Source: Trichobilharzia szidati
Lineage: Eukaryota > Platyhelminthes > Trematoda > Strigeidida > Schistosomatidae
NCBI GenBank assembly: GCA_944472155.2
Contig: OX235273.1
Coordinates: forward strand, 31,221,204-31,285,203
Direction of reading: 5' to 3'
DNA: 64,000 nucleotides
The notes beneath the pieces are model-generated. The model did not search any database. It worked only from the letters and a program-made list of their open reading frames with translations, and had not been told where the DNA came from. Positions 23,400-37,174 of this stretch are shown here, one piece after another. The position numbers and the translations under genes are program-made. Each line of letters opens with the position of its first letter. Within the stretch, counting starts at the first letter, position 1.

Positions 23400-26112
23400 A
23401 ACCAGTGCTACGCACACTGCTAAAAACAACGCAAAACACTACAAGAAGGAGGAATTTTACTGACAACTACAAACATTTATGGACAACATCCCAAATGGTG
23501 AAAACAAAATCCTGATGGACGTTATGAATAACAAATTGAGAGCAGATAACACAGGAAGAGAACTCATTATGGGTCGAGAATGAGAACGGAGAATTATTCG
23601 CAGACTTCTGCTCCTTCAACGATTTGGTTATCGGAGAGAGCGTGTGCAGACAGAAGGATATACACTAAGCAAAATGGATTTCGCCTGATGGACATACTTC
23701 AAACCAGATATTTTTCATTTCTATGCGGCTCAAGGAAGTTCGAATTCAGCTTGTGTGTTTGACCCAAAGTCAAGAAGGGTAGCAGATGTTGGGCTAAGAC
23801 CATCATCTAGTTCAAGGAACCTTCAAGGTGAAGCTGAAATCCTTCAGAATAACTTGAGACAGGCAACTGTAATTCAGATTCAACATTCGGAAATTAAAAT
23901 GAAGGACAAAACTACAAGGGATGCCATCGCTACAGGTCTGATCAGAGCAAAGTCGGAGACACTATGTGGCATCACTGAGGAAACCTGTGTGGAAGAACAT
24001 TGGAACTCTCAGAAAGCGATATTTAAGTAAAAGTGTACAACTGTTCTAGGAAGAAGAAAGAGACACGATAAGGGATGGCTCTCGATGGGCACCTGTCTGG
24101 GCACTAATCGAGGAGAGGAGGATGGTGGAAGAGAATATGACTCAATGCAAAGACGGACACCAGGAGGATAAGCTGGATTCAACGTACACTGCACCGAATA
24201 AAGACGTGAAGAAGAGTGCTAGGAAAGACAAAGACAATTCTACGACCCATTGGCTGACAACTGAAGCAGAACAGGCCACAGGCAAAAGAGACATCGGGAC
24301 ACTAATCATGTAACCAAGTCTCTCTTGATGAAGAGATTAATGTGGATGATGAAACAAGTAAAAGATGTTCAAGGGAACATGATCGCCAAGGAGGAGAAAC
24401 AAATCAAACAATAAATGGGTTGATCACTTTAAAGGACCCTTGAATCGACCACCACCGGCAACTCACCCAGAAATACCACCGACAGCGCACGGAAGTGTCA
24501 GTGGACACCAATGCTCCGACGAAAGAAGAAATCTTGAATGCGATCAAGCTACTGAAGTCCAGTCGGGAAGGCAACGGGACCAGATGACATCTCTCGCGAA
24601 GCACTGAATAAGGTCCCATAAAATACGGCAAATGTTCTCGCTGTATTACTGCAAAAATTTCGGAAAAGAAGGAAAGGTGCCTACTGATTGGGAAAAGAGC
24701 TACTTCGTCAAACTGACAAGGAAGAGCGACTTAGACTTGTGCAAGAACTGGCATGGAAAAATGCTCTTGTCCACGCCGAGTAAAATACTAAGTCGCATCA
24801 TCCTTGAGATAATATGAGATGCACTGGATACAGAACTCTGCCAGCCCTGAACAAGCTGGATTCAGGAAAGGCAAATCATATGCCGAACAAATTGCAACTC
24901 TATGCATCATCATCACTAAACAGAACATACAATGGCAGTCAAACCTCTACCTCAACTTCATCGACTTGAAAACTCCTTCGACAGACAGCGTTGACCGAGA
25001 ATTAATTTGGAAAAAACTTCAAAACCACAGTTTATCTCAAGTCTTTTTCAACCTCATTCAACAGCTATATGACGGTGGCACGTGTCAAGTTATCTACAAC
25101 GGAAAACACAGCGAGGCGTCCGAAGTGAAAGCAGGAGTATGACAAGTCTAGCTGCCTAGTATCACTCACTATGATATACTTGATTGTGTTGGACTGGACT
25201 ATGCGTCAGCCTGTGCGTTGGGAGTGAGAGGACAGGAATACGCTGGACGACCGAAGAGAAGACTCTAGAAAATATGGATTTCGCAGGTGAAATATGTATA
25301 ATGTCACACAAACTCGAAGACGTGAAGAAAGGCGAAAACCAACAAACTGGATGAAAAAGTACGTAGCGAAAACAGGACTGCAGGTGAACACAGAGAAGAC
25401 GGAGGTGATGGAGATAACCAACCAACTTCAACGACAACAACAACCAGGACCAATCACTATCAACGGGAGAGACGTTACAGAGGTTGCCTCCTTCAGTTAT
25501 CTGGGAAGCATCACCTCAGCTACAGGCGGAACGAATAAAGATGTCAAAACCAGCCAGTATCGGAAAGTCAAGATAGGCATTCATCAAACTGAAACCAGTT
25601 TGGAAATCTTCTGCACTCAGCATAAGGAACAAGATTCGCATTTTCAGCACCAATATGAAGTCAGTCAGTTCTTCAATTCGGGTCACAAACTTGGCGTGTT
25701 ACGAAGAGGATTTCCAACGGGTTGCAGACTTTCATCAACAGCTGCCTTCGCTGGCTTCATACTGTAGATCAAATGGTCAGAATGAATAAGCAACAAGAAA
25801 CTATAAGAATAAACCGACCACGAGTCAATCGCAAAAGAAATATGCAGGAGAAAGTGGAGCTGGTCCGGGCACACATTGAGTAGACCACCGAATGACATCG
25901 CACGCCAGGCCCTTGAGTGGAATCTAAATCTGAAGCGACGAGTGAGTCGTCCTAGGGTGACATGGCGAAGATCGTGTGAGGAAGAGATGATAGAGTTTGG
26001 TCAATCGTGGACCCAGCTGAAGATTATGCCGGGAAACAGAACAAAGTGGAGATGTCTTGCTAATCCTCATGTTCCAATCGGAACGAAAGAGAATAATAAT
26101 AAAAACAATAAT
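23400..26112 (+). pseudogene. Fossil RTE-clade LINE in unit 3 (least decayed copy)
   Basis: Longer open stretches than in units 1 and 2: 157 codons from 25,294 (covering the KYVAKTGLQVNTEKTEVMEI and SFSYLGSITS segments) and ~97 codons from 25,876 that read as an RTE C terminus (RPPNDIARQALEWN, RVTWRRSCEEEM). It still has the two-base shift that turns the DFEKAFDSV region into DLKTPSTDSV, and the stop codons before the GVRQGC equivalent, as in the other units. It is therefore inactive, but closest to the ancestral sequence of the array. Confidence 0.85.
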
Positions 26113-26376
26113 GTATTAGATGAATCTAGCTGTCTAATGTTCTCAGGCTTTCAGATAATAGTAATATAACACATAATTCTTCGCCAAAATTATTATCTGT
26201 TTGCAACAGGGTTCACACCATTGAGCGAATTTCATTGGGTGCTGTGTGAAAATTTCCAGATCAGTGTTTCAGTTTTCAACGTAATTTAACTTTTGAATTT
26301 CGTGTGATTCAATCAACCAAGTTTGTGCTTCCTTCTTCCACCCAGATTCACGAAACACTCTAATTTGAACGCGAAG

Positions 26377-26571
26377 ATGGAGCCGATCGAGGGTGAACAT
26401 GTGTATAGACTGGGACCACATCATCCGGAGCATCTGACCTCAGGTCTACCTCCTGTATATTTACCTTTAATGTTGACTAAAAGACGGCATGAAGAAAGGC
26501 CAAATCAAAACATTCTGAATAATTTTCATTCTGTCTCAGTTATTCAGGGAATCAGTCACAGGATTCATTAA
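26377..26571 (+). CDS. Candidate 64-codon ORF, unit 4
   Basis: Same as the unit 3 version (Arg36). Lies in the part of unit 4 that descends from a unit-3-like copy. Confidence 0.25.
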   Translation: MEPIEGEHVYRLGPHHPEHLTSGLPPVYLPLMLTKRRHEERPNQNILNNFHSVSVIQGISHRIH

Positions 26572-28794
26572 GTTTAAAATAACATGTGGCGTACAAATAA
26601 ATCTGAAAGACTGTTTACTAAATAATAAATTTCTACTCAGTTTTCAGGCTACTGTTCTCCTTACCTGCTTCATCTAAAGTTAGACGTATTCACAGAAAAA
26701 TAACAAAGAGAAATCCAAATTAACTCGCAACTTTTGTGCGGAATTGACGAGTATAGTGCATTTGAATAGCCTGAATATTTTAATAAATTTATGTCGAGAA
26801 GAATTCGAAGCAAATTTTAACTACTGAGTCATTTAGTGTGTGACAAGAATGGCGTAGAATCAGGACAGAAATTATTGCTGGCGTAGCGAAAGTTAAATTC
26901 AGGGGGTGATATACGAATTGTCAAATATGTTTGGTTTCATTTGACGCTCTTCGACCTTCTTCTTAGTAAGGACGGTTAGAATACGTGCACAACGTATTCT
27001 TGCGAAAAATGATGTTGCACTGACACGACCAGTTCAGGCAACAGAGTGTTGGCGTGGCCAGTTATGGGCAGTTTTACTAAAACTACACGACGATTGTCAA
27101 ATGGATTTTGCGAATAAATCAGTTTGTAAGACGCCTAGTTCACATAGAACTTGTTAACTTCGACGGCCTCGCATATACCAGAAGAAGTAGATACTTATTC
27201 ATCATTTCTCTAATACTGGCAGCAATGCATTGAAGCATTCGATCAATATCAGTGTATAATAAATATTCCTATGGTGAAATTGAGAGCAACACATTTAAGC
27301 AAACAATGTCGTTTTCAATTACATTTCATCAGGCTTAACTCCAATATGCATAAGTTTACAAATAAATATTAAAATAGACACTATTTACGGTGTTTTGTCA
27401 ATAGGATTATAAGGTTGTGGGTATAGATTGTGCAATTGGTCATAGTTATACTAATAATATTATTGATTCTATCAGTAATAAAGATGAAAACGTGGAGCGA
27501 TCTGTGATGACAATAGTAATGAAAACCAGCATCACTGAACAGCCATATGTTGAGGTAGAAGTAGTCGTTAAAGACTAAGAAGAACAACTCGACTGATTAA
27601 GTAGTGCTAGATTGCACAGGGAGTAAACAAACTATCATTTAATGAACATATGATAAGATTAAGGGACTATAAGATGAGGGTTGAAAATATGAGTAAGGTG
27701 GTGGTGACATCACCAGTTGGTTAGGTCCTAATGGGCCAAGGAAGTGATAACAACCCAACCGACTTCTTTTGAATTCATGGTTGAGGCTTAATAGCTCGAT
27801 TTCCCATCGTCTCAACCATGAACAGTAGCGGAATATGAAATCTTTTGAAGAGATTCGATGGGATGCGATGAATCACATTGAATGACTTCGTTTTCTTCAC
27901 TAGATAGCTACTGTAAACTTGATGCGACAAAACGGAGCTACAGATGGCTTTTGTCTATTCTTTACCCAACCACGATGAAAGATGTTCAGTAACACGTTGG
28001 CTGAGCTCTCTAGCAGTATGCTCAACGTAACAGCCACCTCAGGTTCAGTTGGACTGTTAAATACACACGCATGTGGTGAAACTATCTAGCTTATCCTTCG
28101 TTTGAGTCCCAGTCATTCATCGGCTAGAGAATTACAAACTTAGGTTTGCTGGTTAAATCTTTCTTCGTATTCTTCTGAAAATTCTCTGTAATAAAATCTC
28201 GCTTGAAATTTTATCATTATGTTTCAATTTAACAATAATGGTTTCTTCGCTCCTTCGAAGCCTTTGTTCGCCTCTCTAATTTTTATATATGTTTCTTTGT
28301 GTATCTACCGATATATCCCATTTGCATCATGAAATCATGAATATATTAAAATTCCTTTTCATGTGATAATCCGCACATATCTTTCTTACTCTGATTGTAA
28401 GACACTTGCAGTATTTCTTTTATATTTAATCTAACTAACAAAGCGTGCATTTCACTGTGAATGTGCTTTTTCCATATACGCTTCTCCCAAGTGGCCTATT
28501 TTATCAACTTTTTAGCAGGATGCACAGCGAATGCAGTTTATTTTCCTTTTTCTCTCCACAGGTAAACGTAAGCGAAGGGTTGGAGTTAATTAATTTCATA
28601 AGCAATTCCTTTGTGCTTGCATTCTCCTTAATTGAGATAAATGTACCTTCGACATAACATATCCAACTCCTTGATGATGTCTTTCAATCTCCCATTCTCA
28701 AGTCTTACAAAGAAGAATTCAGCATTAATTATTGCTAATAATGAACTCATATCAACAAAGCAAGTTTTATCTTCAATGTAAGGAATGTGTGAAG

Positions 28795-29242
28795 CAACCA
28801 GTGCTACGCATACTTCTAAAAACAGCGCAAAACATTAAAAGAAGGAGGAATTTTACTGACAACTACAAACATTTATGGACAACATCCCAAATGGTGAAAA
28901 CAAAACCCTGATGGACGTTATGAATAACAAATTGAGAGCAGATAACACAGGAAGAGAACTAATTATGCGTCGAGAATGAGAACGGAGAATTATTCGCAGA
29001 CTTCTGCTCTTTCAACGGTTTGGTTATCGGAGAGAGCGTGTGCAGACAGAAGGATATACACTAAGCAAAGTGGAATTCGCCTGATGAGCATACTTCAAAC
29101 CAAATATTTTTCATCTCTATGCGGCTCAAGGAAGTTCGAATTCAGCTTGTGTGTTTGAGCCAAAGTCAAGAAGGCTAGCAGATGTTGGGCTAAGACCATC
29201 ATCTAGTCCAAGGAACCTGCAAGGTGAAGCTGAAATCCTCCA
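28795..29242 (+). pseudogene. Fossil RTE-clade LINE in unit 4 (cut by array end)
   Basis: Only the endonuclease-derived first ~450 bases remain, up to the array boundary. Peptide marks (TKQSGIRLMSILQTK) agree with unit 2, not with units 1 or 3. Confidence 0.8.
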
Positions 29243-32200
29243 AGAACTGAATTACTTCATCAGGCCAAATATGGAAAGGTTGATTAATCTTTTTATTCTA
29301 TGGTAGTGTGAGTGATATTTCACTTGCGTAAATACACTCTTATATATTTAATATGAATAGGCAGGATAGGCGACATTCTACATTCATTTCTGAGCGCCTA
29401 ATATCAATTGAAAATTTATACATACCCTTTGCTGGTGAATAAATCAAAAATATTAGGCCAAGTCACTGTAACTTAAGGTCGTATACTGGGAGAGATTATT
29501 AATGTAAACATTGATGACGAAGCGAAACTTACCAGAAATGAATATTCTGGTCTTCAACATAATGTCACACTGCTGCTTACATCAAGACACTGATGCTATA
29601 AATTGCTGCTTAATGTTCAAACATCTTTGATAGCTGGCTTAGCTGCTATCAATAGCACGAAATATGTGCGTGAATATACTGATGGAGAAACGTATCTGTT
29701 CTTTTGGTTTCCTTCTTAATTACCACAGATACTGCTAATTCCTTTCCTACCAGTTCATTCTCACTGTTTCCTTTGTTCAGAATTATACTACTTGCCATTA
29801 GTAAGTAGTATGATTTTTATATGTTAATTTATAATAGTGACATTTGCTTACAACTGCAGTTAAATTGCTTGTTCTATTATCATTCTATTAATGTATAGTT
29901 CTTATTTTTCTTCTCCTTAAACATCATTTGCTGACCCTACTCTATATTGTATGCTTTACTATTGAAAGTTGTTTGTTCATATTTGTTTATTCTTTGCTTG
30001 GCATTCGCGGGCCGTTTGAACCGACACGTGAATCTACCTTGACACAGCATTGCTGATTTTACTTATTGACTGCACAGTGGTTGTGCATTTGACGGCATTT
30101 AGCCACAGACACCTCACATTTTGAGGTTTGTATATTATATATCTATTTTTATGTAATCCAAGAACGAAAAGTAATTAAAACAGGTGTCTGCAAAGCCAGA
30201 ATCAATCTCCACTATTTCGTTAGGCTTCCGAATTACTCGACAAGAAGTGAGAAAATTGGAACTTCTTAAACTTGCAAAATAATCACAGTTGACACACAAT
30301 AAAGCAATAAAAGAACCTACAAACATCTATCAGAAGCCTTGCTTCTATGTATACTCGTTGGTGCAGTATCAGCTGCACTTGCACAATTCTGGTCTTCACC
30401 ACCCTCAGTAGCCCTATAAAGAAATCATCATGATGATTAATTACAACAAATGAATGCATTGCTTCAGTGTGCTCCTTATACTGTGACATGCTGACTGAAT
30501 GCATTCCGAGTCGGCTTTCATACGATGCTTAGATTACTACAGTTACTCTGATGTTTTAATTCTGGTGCATACGAAAGTGCCGACAAACTAATTACCCTCA
30601 GAAAACATAACTTCACACACACCTGACATTCCTAATGGCAGTTAGTGTCTAACCATCAGTAACATGTGTTTTAATTATTTCAGCTCTGTTTTAGTAGGAA
30701 AATATGAGGTGTGCATTCTAAATTTAAGAAAATCACAATTAAACAACTTGAAATTTCCGTCCCCTGACTGGAGAAACCATTAGTACCATGTCAGTCAATT
30801 TGTGTGACTCTCTGGGTCATCAGAAGTCCTTATCTGGCTGGTTAATTATTTACTTACGTAATTCTTGAGTGTGAGGCAAAACATGAATGCAGAGATTCTT
30901 CTAATAAAATTTGCAAATTAAGGAGGTCATTTGCACTAATTATTACTACGAATATTTTTATGAAAGTTCCTTTTTCTCTATCATCTATTTAGATGTTCAA
31001 TTTATTTCACTAAGCAGAGGTACATTCAACAGCTTATTATTATAAAATATGCGCATATTCCATTTTCATAACAGGCATTGTCTAAACTTCCTCTTCGTTC
31101 TGAAATCTTTACCAAGTATTCTCTCAACAGCTATTGTACTTATTCATGGCCGAATGCTGCCTATACAACCCATCAATCTTTCTGATGTGATTACAGTTAC
31201 TTTCGGGTATCCTATTACTTGCTCACAAATAGACAGTCTTAGGAGTATTATCGACAACCTAAATTGTTCTGATCAAATGATAAATACAGGAGTTAGTTAG
31301 ATATTGTAAAGTGTTTAGGAAACTTTCATCTTTTGAACATTGTGAGGTTGAACTGATCACATCAACTGCCAATACTCATGCATTCAGCATTATATTGGAA
31401 AACTGATTACGCTCCACATCGAAGAACCCTCAATTTTCTTTGCCGCCTTGATGTGAGGTAAACTAAATTCCAGTTCTACTCATTTAGTAAAGAGTTATGA
31501 GTGAAATATGAATGATATTCCAGTCGATAAACAAACTTTAATACAGTATCGATTTCTAAATCTACTTTAAATCACATTTACTTCACCCAGTCAGATACTC
31601 CTATTTTTTACTTATTCGTGAATTTCAGGTGGTGTGCAGATAATTAAAATTAACCAGATAAATTACAGTCATGTTTTCATGATCCTAACTCTGTCATTGA
31701 TGAATTGGCGACCTCGGAATCAACGAAGTAAAATGAAGAGTTTAATATGAAGTACCTGCCACTTTGTGCAGGTTTCAACTTACTTGTCAATTCTACAATT
31801 CAAGCCACGTGGAAATTTGGTAAATGCATTAAATTGTGACTTATACATAAAATGTGTTGTTCAGTCTTTCTTTCAGTATCGCTACTCATATTGATGCTTC
31901 GAAATATCATTGTACTTTTAATGCAGTATGCTTCTACTATTAGTGGCTATGTGTAATGATCATGGTGTCTTTTTCCCTTTATTTTGTATGCTATATTATT
32001 ATTGTGAAATGCTGAATATTGAAAGGTTTGTAGGTAGAACTCCTACCTACACAATCCTGATTGATAAATCTCGAAAACAACTTCATCATACATTTCCAGG
32101 TGTCTGTTGCTTCATAAAACGTTGCAGCATACCTCGTAGTCTGAAGTTTGCTTTCATGAGTGCATGATTCATTTAGACACAACACCTAGCGTTCTGATGA

Positions 32201-35200
32201 AGGGATGATAGCCTGATAACATTGATTTATGACGAGGTCAACATTTCACAAACCAAAATATGATGAAGTCGTAGACTTAATACGATTTGCTTTACTAACT
32301 TTGACATACTAGAACGAGATGTGTATGAAAATACAATTATGTATATAAATTATGAGTATCTCATTTTATAGAAATGTTCCTTTAGAATATTTTCAATCTA
32401 ACATGAGTACAGAGATTAGTAATCACACCTACCACAAACATACACGAAAATGATACTTCACTATTTTCCAGTTTGTAGGTAAACTAAGTAAAATTCTGAA
32501 ACTTGGATTAACCAACCTCTCAGTGACCATCACATGCATTTCGGAGCCTTTCACTTCTTGAAATGATTACTCATCCAACTGCAAAAATCATTAAGAGTTC
32601 GGATTCTATGATAAATTATGAATAGTTCATAAGCACTTGAAATGCGTGTACTGTGGTTAATTCTCATTTATGGCGACATTATCCCCGCTCCAATGAAATC
32701 CTGCTTCACTTGAATAAGTATGTGTTTTACAGTATCATGGATATGCATCAAAGTGTGAGACGAAATTACTACTTCCAGTTTATTGTCGATCGTCATTTCA
32801 AAGGAGATACGTTAACGTTTATCCATACGTTTTAATTCCTCCTTTTTGGAATTATCAAACTTTTGCTAATATCAACAAGGGAGCCTTTTCATTTTTACAG
32901 AATGTTTCTTTCACCAATGTGTAATTTAGGATTTTGTCACCAACATAGTTTAGACATTTTGTAGTGCCGCATAGGACCACTCACTAATACTTTGCATGTT
33001 TTACGTAAAAATCTCTTCCACCAATTCAGAAACGAGAATTTCTGAATACTGGTTAGATTTAGGGCTTATCACCTTCACAGAAATATTCCATGAAACCTGG
33101 TAAAAGTGATCTTAATGAAGTCACTTGATTAACAGCTGTTAATCTTTCTTGTGCAGACCTCACTTACGTGCAACATCTTCATAAATGTAGACGTATATAA
33201 ATGAAGGGGATTAGTGTTTGAATAATAACACTTGACGGTGTATTGCTGTTGTAAAGAAGAGACTCCTAATAGCACATCCACATATATTTAAGATAGACTT
33301 CATTGGTTTATTAACACAAACATTTACAGGTGGAGAACATACAGTTAAATTTCATACTAATTTTCAAACTAAGAAGGATAAATCAACAGCCCTTCACCAA
33401 AAATAAAACACGCATTTCAACGAAGAAAATGATCCCCACAATAAATTCATTTTCCCAGCAGTACAGCAATACTTAAATATGGATTAAAATAGACAGTATC
33501 AAGTACGTTTCGTTATGTGTGTTACAACTTGACAGTGAGTAGATATATCACAGTGTAGCAGTATTAGTGTATATCATTCGTTAGAAGTGCAACTTTGTTC
33601 GGTTAAATATTATAAAACAAAGAGTTAAGATGTGTGAACTAACGCCAGTAAAATTAGTAGCATGAATTGAAATATGGTGAAAGATAAAATAACATGGAAT
33701 AAAGATGGGTGAGGGAATTTCTTGGATAGTGAGGTCAAACTAGGATCAAGGAAATGAAAAGCAGCGTACACATTGTGTTATCAGCCAATGGTAAGTAAGC
33801 AACAATTAGTGCGAAGTTAAACGAGAGAAAATAATAAAGAATGGTAAAGAAACAGTTTACATTTCTCCTTTATTATCAGGTCGATTTTCCTCAATCTCCA
33901 TTCTGGTTCGACGCTTAAAATGCACAACATACTTTTGAACATCCTCACTCTACTTCAGGTAGTTTGTTAGTTCGCCGTTCTGGGTCGATGGTGGCTTCAG
34001 GAGAACATTCCCACAGTCACTTACAACCAGCCCTACAACTACACACAAACTTTCCTTTTCTATTCATATTCTATCCAACATTTCACCGTCAGGCAAGTTA
34101 CTTATCCACTTCCATTCCTGCTGCACATGGAATTCTGGCATGTGGTGTCACCTGAATGTCTCCTCGGTGCTTATTCAGCATACTGCTGAAATAATATATC
34201 TGATGACCGATAATGACCACGAATCTGATTGATAGTTTGAGGGAAAACAGAAGTTGACATTTCAAAAATCAATGAAACAGAATAACCTATATGTCCATAT
34301 ATTTATCAGTATTTCTATACATGGACTTACTTTCCACTTTATCTATGAGGTGATCATTTTCAATTTTTAAGTATCCTACCATCTTTTGACAAAATGAAAT
34401 AAATTATTCAAACATGTATTCCTGTCTTCATAAATGATCAGGGTTAGCCTTAGCATAACTTCACTTTGGCTGACTCATTATTTTACGCATCTCATTTCAT
34501 TGCACTAGAAGAAACTATGCGTTAAAATGTTCCTAGTTGGTTAGCCAATAAATATTGAAAATTGAAAAATGGAGCAAGTGTTCATCCACTTTGTCATTTG
34601 TTAAAATTGCACGAAGTGGAATTAAGTGATACAGGAAAATACTCACACTACCTGGAAATCTGAATTCATAATAGTCACTCTCTACATGGGCTTGTTCTTC
34701 TTTCTCATGAAGGTGTGAGCCATGCAATTTTCTCACGGAAAATGTGAGAATTTAACACAACGAAAAAAAATGACGGATGGTATAAAGTGAATGGATATTC
34801 AAACCCATCGACTCCACCTCTGAATGAAGTCTGCTTATCATGGAAACCTACCGTGAGTAGAAATGATTTTATATTCATAAGAAAGACGGAGAAGCATAGA
34901 CTTAACTGATTCAGAATAGTGAAAAGATGCAAATGGTACGCTTTTATAGAAACGTACTTTTACATTGGTTTGTAACTGAAAATACATTCATCATGAATTC
35001 TTTTGCAGAGTGCTGAATCTATCATGTTCTCGTTGCTATCTGGCCTCAACCAGTCTCTTTAAGATTATCTGGCCTAATGATTTTCTTGGGGTCTACAGGA
35101 GCAGAATTCCATGAAAGTTCTTGCACTGACACAAATCATCTTGATTTGTCACTTTCCCAAGGTAGTATTCATTTGACTGTCTGGGCGTCTCCTCATCCCC

Positions 35201-36625
35201 GCACACCTTCTATACTAGTGTTGTTATAATTTGAGTTGACAGGTGAAGGAGTCATCAGAATCTCCGAAATGTGATTCTTGAGTGCGCAGCATAAAAATGC
35301 TGCATATCAGAGCAGATAACTTGGCAACATACTGATTGAAAGATGACTACTTCCTACATTCATCGCTCTTTCACATGTGTGTTGTACACTCTGACAAAGT
35401 GAATGCAAAAAATGTAATAAACTTCAGACTGAAGATGACTCATGCCTTGGAACTTAGTACATTTCAATCGATATCAGTGCGTAGGTAGGCAGAATGTGTC
35501 TAAGAATTGGTTGGTGGACATACCATATTCATGGAAATGTGAGCAAATGGAAGTTAATTTAAAGAGGAAATCACTGAGCAAGATTAGAAAGCGCAAACCG
35601 AATTGATTAATACTCATAAATATTTCATTTCGGTTTGCAGGAATCTGAGTTGCAGGTTTTCCTCAGCAAAGCTGCAAAGTTATCATAAATCAAAAACCTT
35701 ATCTTTATTAAGAACCTAGATAGATACATGGTGAACACTATTGGGTTCAAAATCTCAGATTCCACATATTAAACACATATTTTACTGCAAAGAAAAGGTG
35801 CAAACTTAGAGTGACAGATAAGGAGGATATGATCTTGTGATTCTTTCGATATAGTGCATCCTTTTCCTTTCATATAAATAGATGATTTTGGATGTGATAT
35901 ACGTCAATGACGCTTTTCCTTTAAAATAAATCACACAGATTTACTCAGATCAGGGAATAATTCTTGAAACACCCATCTAGTCGTCAATATTAAATTTTCA
36001 TGATATGAATTTCCAGTAAGAGATAAACAAAAGATGCCATAAATCAGTCTGCTACAGTTCAAAATACAAAAGATATCAGACATTAATCAACGAACAAGGT
36101 CTTGAATGCTACAGGCATTCCAAATCTCAAACAATATAGACTTAGGTCCATTGCTCAGGACACATAAAAATTATTGGAATCACTAAACACTCTGCATTAG
36201 TAAACTGGAACAAAATATTACTAGAGATACGTGGTATCGATAATTTTCATAAGAGGCATTGAAAATTCTGAGTTTTTTTCAACAGATGATATAATATCGT
36301 CTGATGTGACAATTTCTTGAGGCTACAAATCTTAACAAATGATTGCCTGCTTGACCTTGAGTTCTACTTAAAGGATATCTACGTATCGGATTGGAATATG
36401 ACAAAGAGATATTCATCTAAATTCTCCAGCGCTGAAATGACACAACAAGAGTCCAAAAGAGAGAATGATAAAAATGATCCTAGGCTGGAAAATATTCACA
36501 TCACAAGCCCGCAGTAAACCAACCTCATAAGTCTTAAAAATGATAAGCCGACTCAAAATGCAGGCCTTATTGTTACAGCATAAGTCGCGGCCGAACAACA
36601 TCGATAATCATTTATTGCTCATAAT
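29243..36625. other. Anonymous 7.4 kb region, no gene supported
   Basis: AT-rich, intron- or intergenic-like. Frames of 60-83 codons occur on both strands but none has recognisable motifs. An 83-codon frame at 31,049-31,300 follows a pyrimidine-poor cataacag that could act as a splice acceptor; I do not count it as an exon. About 29,990-30,330 shows diverged similarity to ~56,600-56,980, suggesting an old dispersed repeat. Confidence 0.5.
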
Positions 36626-36862
36626 CACACAACTTCCTAACTTCTTTTATATAATTCCAATATTTTCATCGCTTGATTTGATTGGTAGTAGTATTTTCCA
36701 TATTCCGATTCCACGTGTTGGGTGTAGATTCGATGAACCAAGCAGGATTCAGTAATCAACCTCTCTCTCCACCTACCTAGATTACGTTTTAGAATTTAAA
36801 CCTCTCCCACCCTATTGTGTGGTTGTGTGTCATTGCATGCAGTAAAACTGCTGAAGTTTTTT
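36626..36862 (-). repeat. Left inverted arm of the PLE (pLTR-like)
   Basis: The reverse complement of this stretch matches 38,818-39,069, including the coding sequence for the C terminus of the PLE endonuclease and the start of its 3' end. The left arm lacks ~22 bases present in the right arm (gactcatcactcatacc region), which lie between two short ggaa repeats. Penelope-like elements commonly carry repeated ends in direct or inverted order, so this is read as the element's own terminal arrangement. Confidence 0.75.
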
Positions 36863-37174
36863 CTAAATTAATTATCTTCTCGGTGTCAATCATTCTTTCC
36901 TTAGCTAAATTCTTATGTTCCGACAATCTGACTACCCCAACCTACTAGTCTAACCTAGTAGTGTCATCGAAATAACTCGAGAATCAGCATGAAGAAAATC
37001 AAAATCCAAACAAATTAAAAAGGCAACAAACTAGAAGAAAACAACACAATAAATGAAGAATTTTACGCAAACGTTTCATCCTCTATTGACAGAATAACAT
37101 GGGTGATCAACATCTCATCAAGGGAAATAAGCTGTAGTGAGGTATAAGTACTTGAGAAAGGACTAAATTTCCAC

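Larger units (their letters stand above)
20786..26178 (+). repeat. Tandem array unit 3 (5,393 bp)
   Basis: Complete copy, the most distinct of the array in its right two-thirds. Its first ~1 kb carries marks shared only with unit 4 (aaggacggttagaatacg near 21,576, ttgcgaataaatcag near 21,714). The fossil RTE is less decayed here than in units 1 and 2. Confidence 0.95.
26179..29242 (+). repeat. Tandem array unit 4 (partial, 3,064 bp)
   Basis: Matches the other units until gctgaaatcctcca at 29,242, then turns into unrelated sequence, so the array ends inside the fossil RTE. The left ~1 kb matches unit 3 and the rest matches unit 2, making this copy a mosaic. Confidence 0.95.

Noticed and set aside
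31049..31300. 83-codon frame after a cataacag acceptor-like site
   Set aside because: No recognisable family, poor polypyrimidine tract and immediate stop; not enough for an exon call.
34195..34225. ctgatgaccgataatgaccacgaa as a hammerhead
   Set aside because: Has CTGATGA but cgaat instead of GAAA and no convincing stem II; probably chance.
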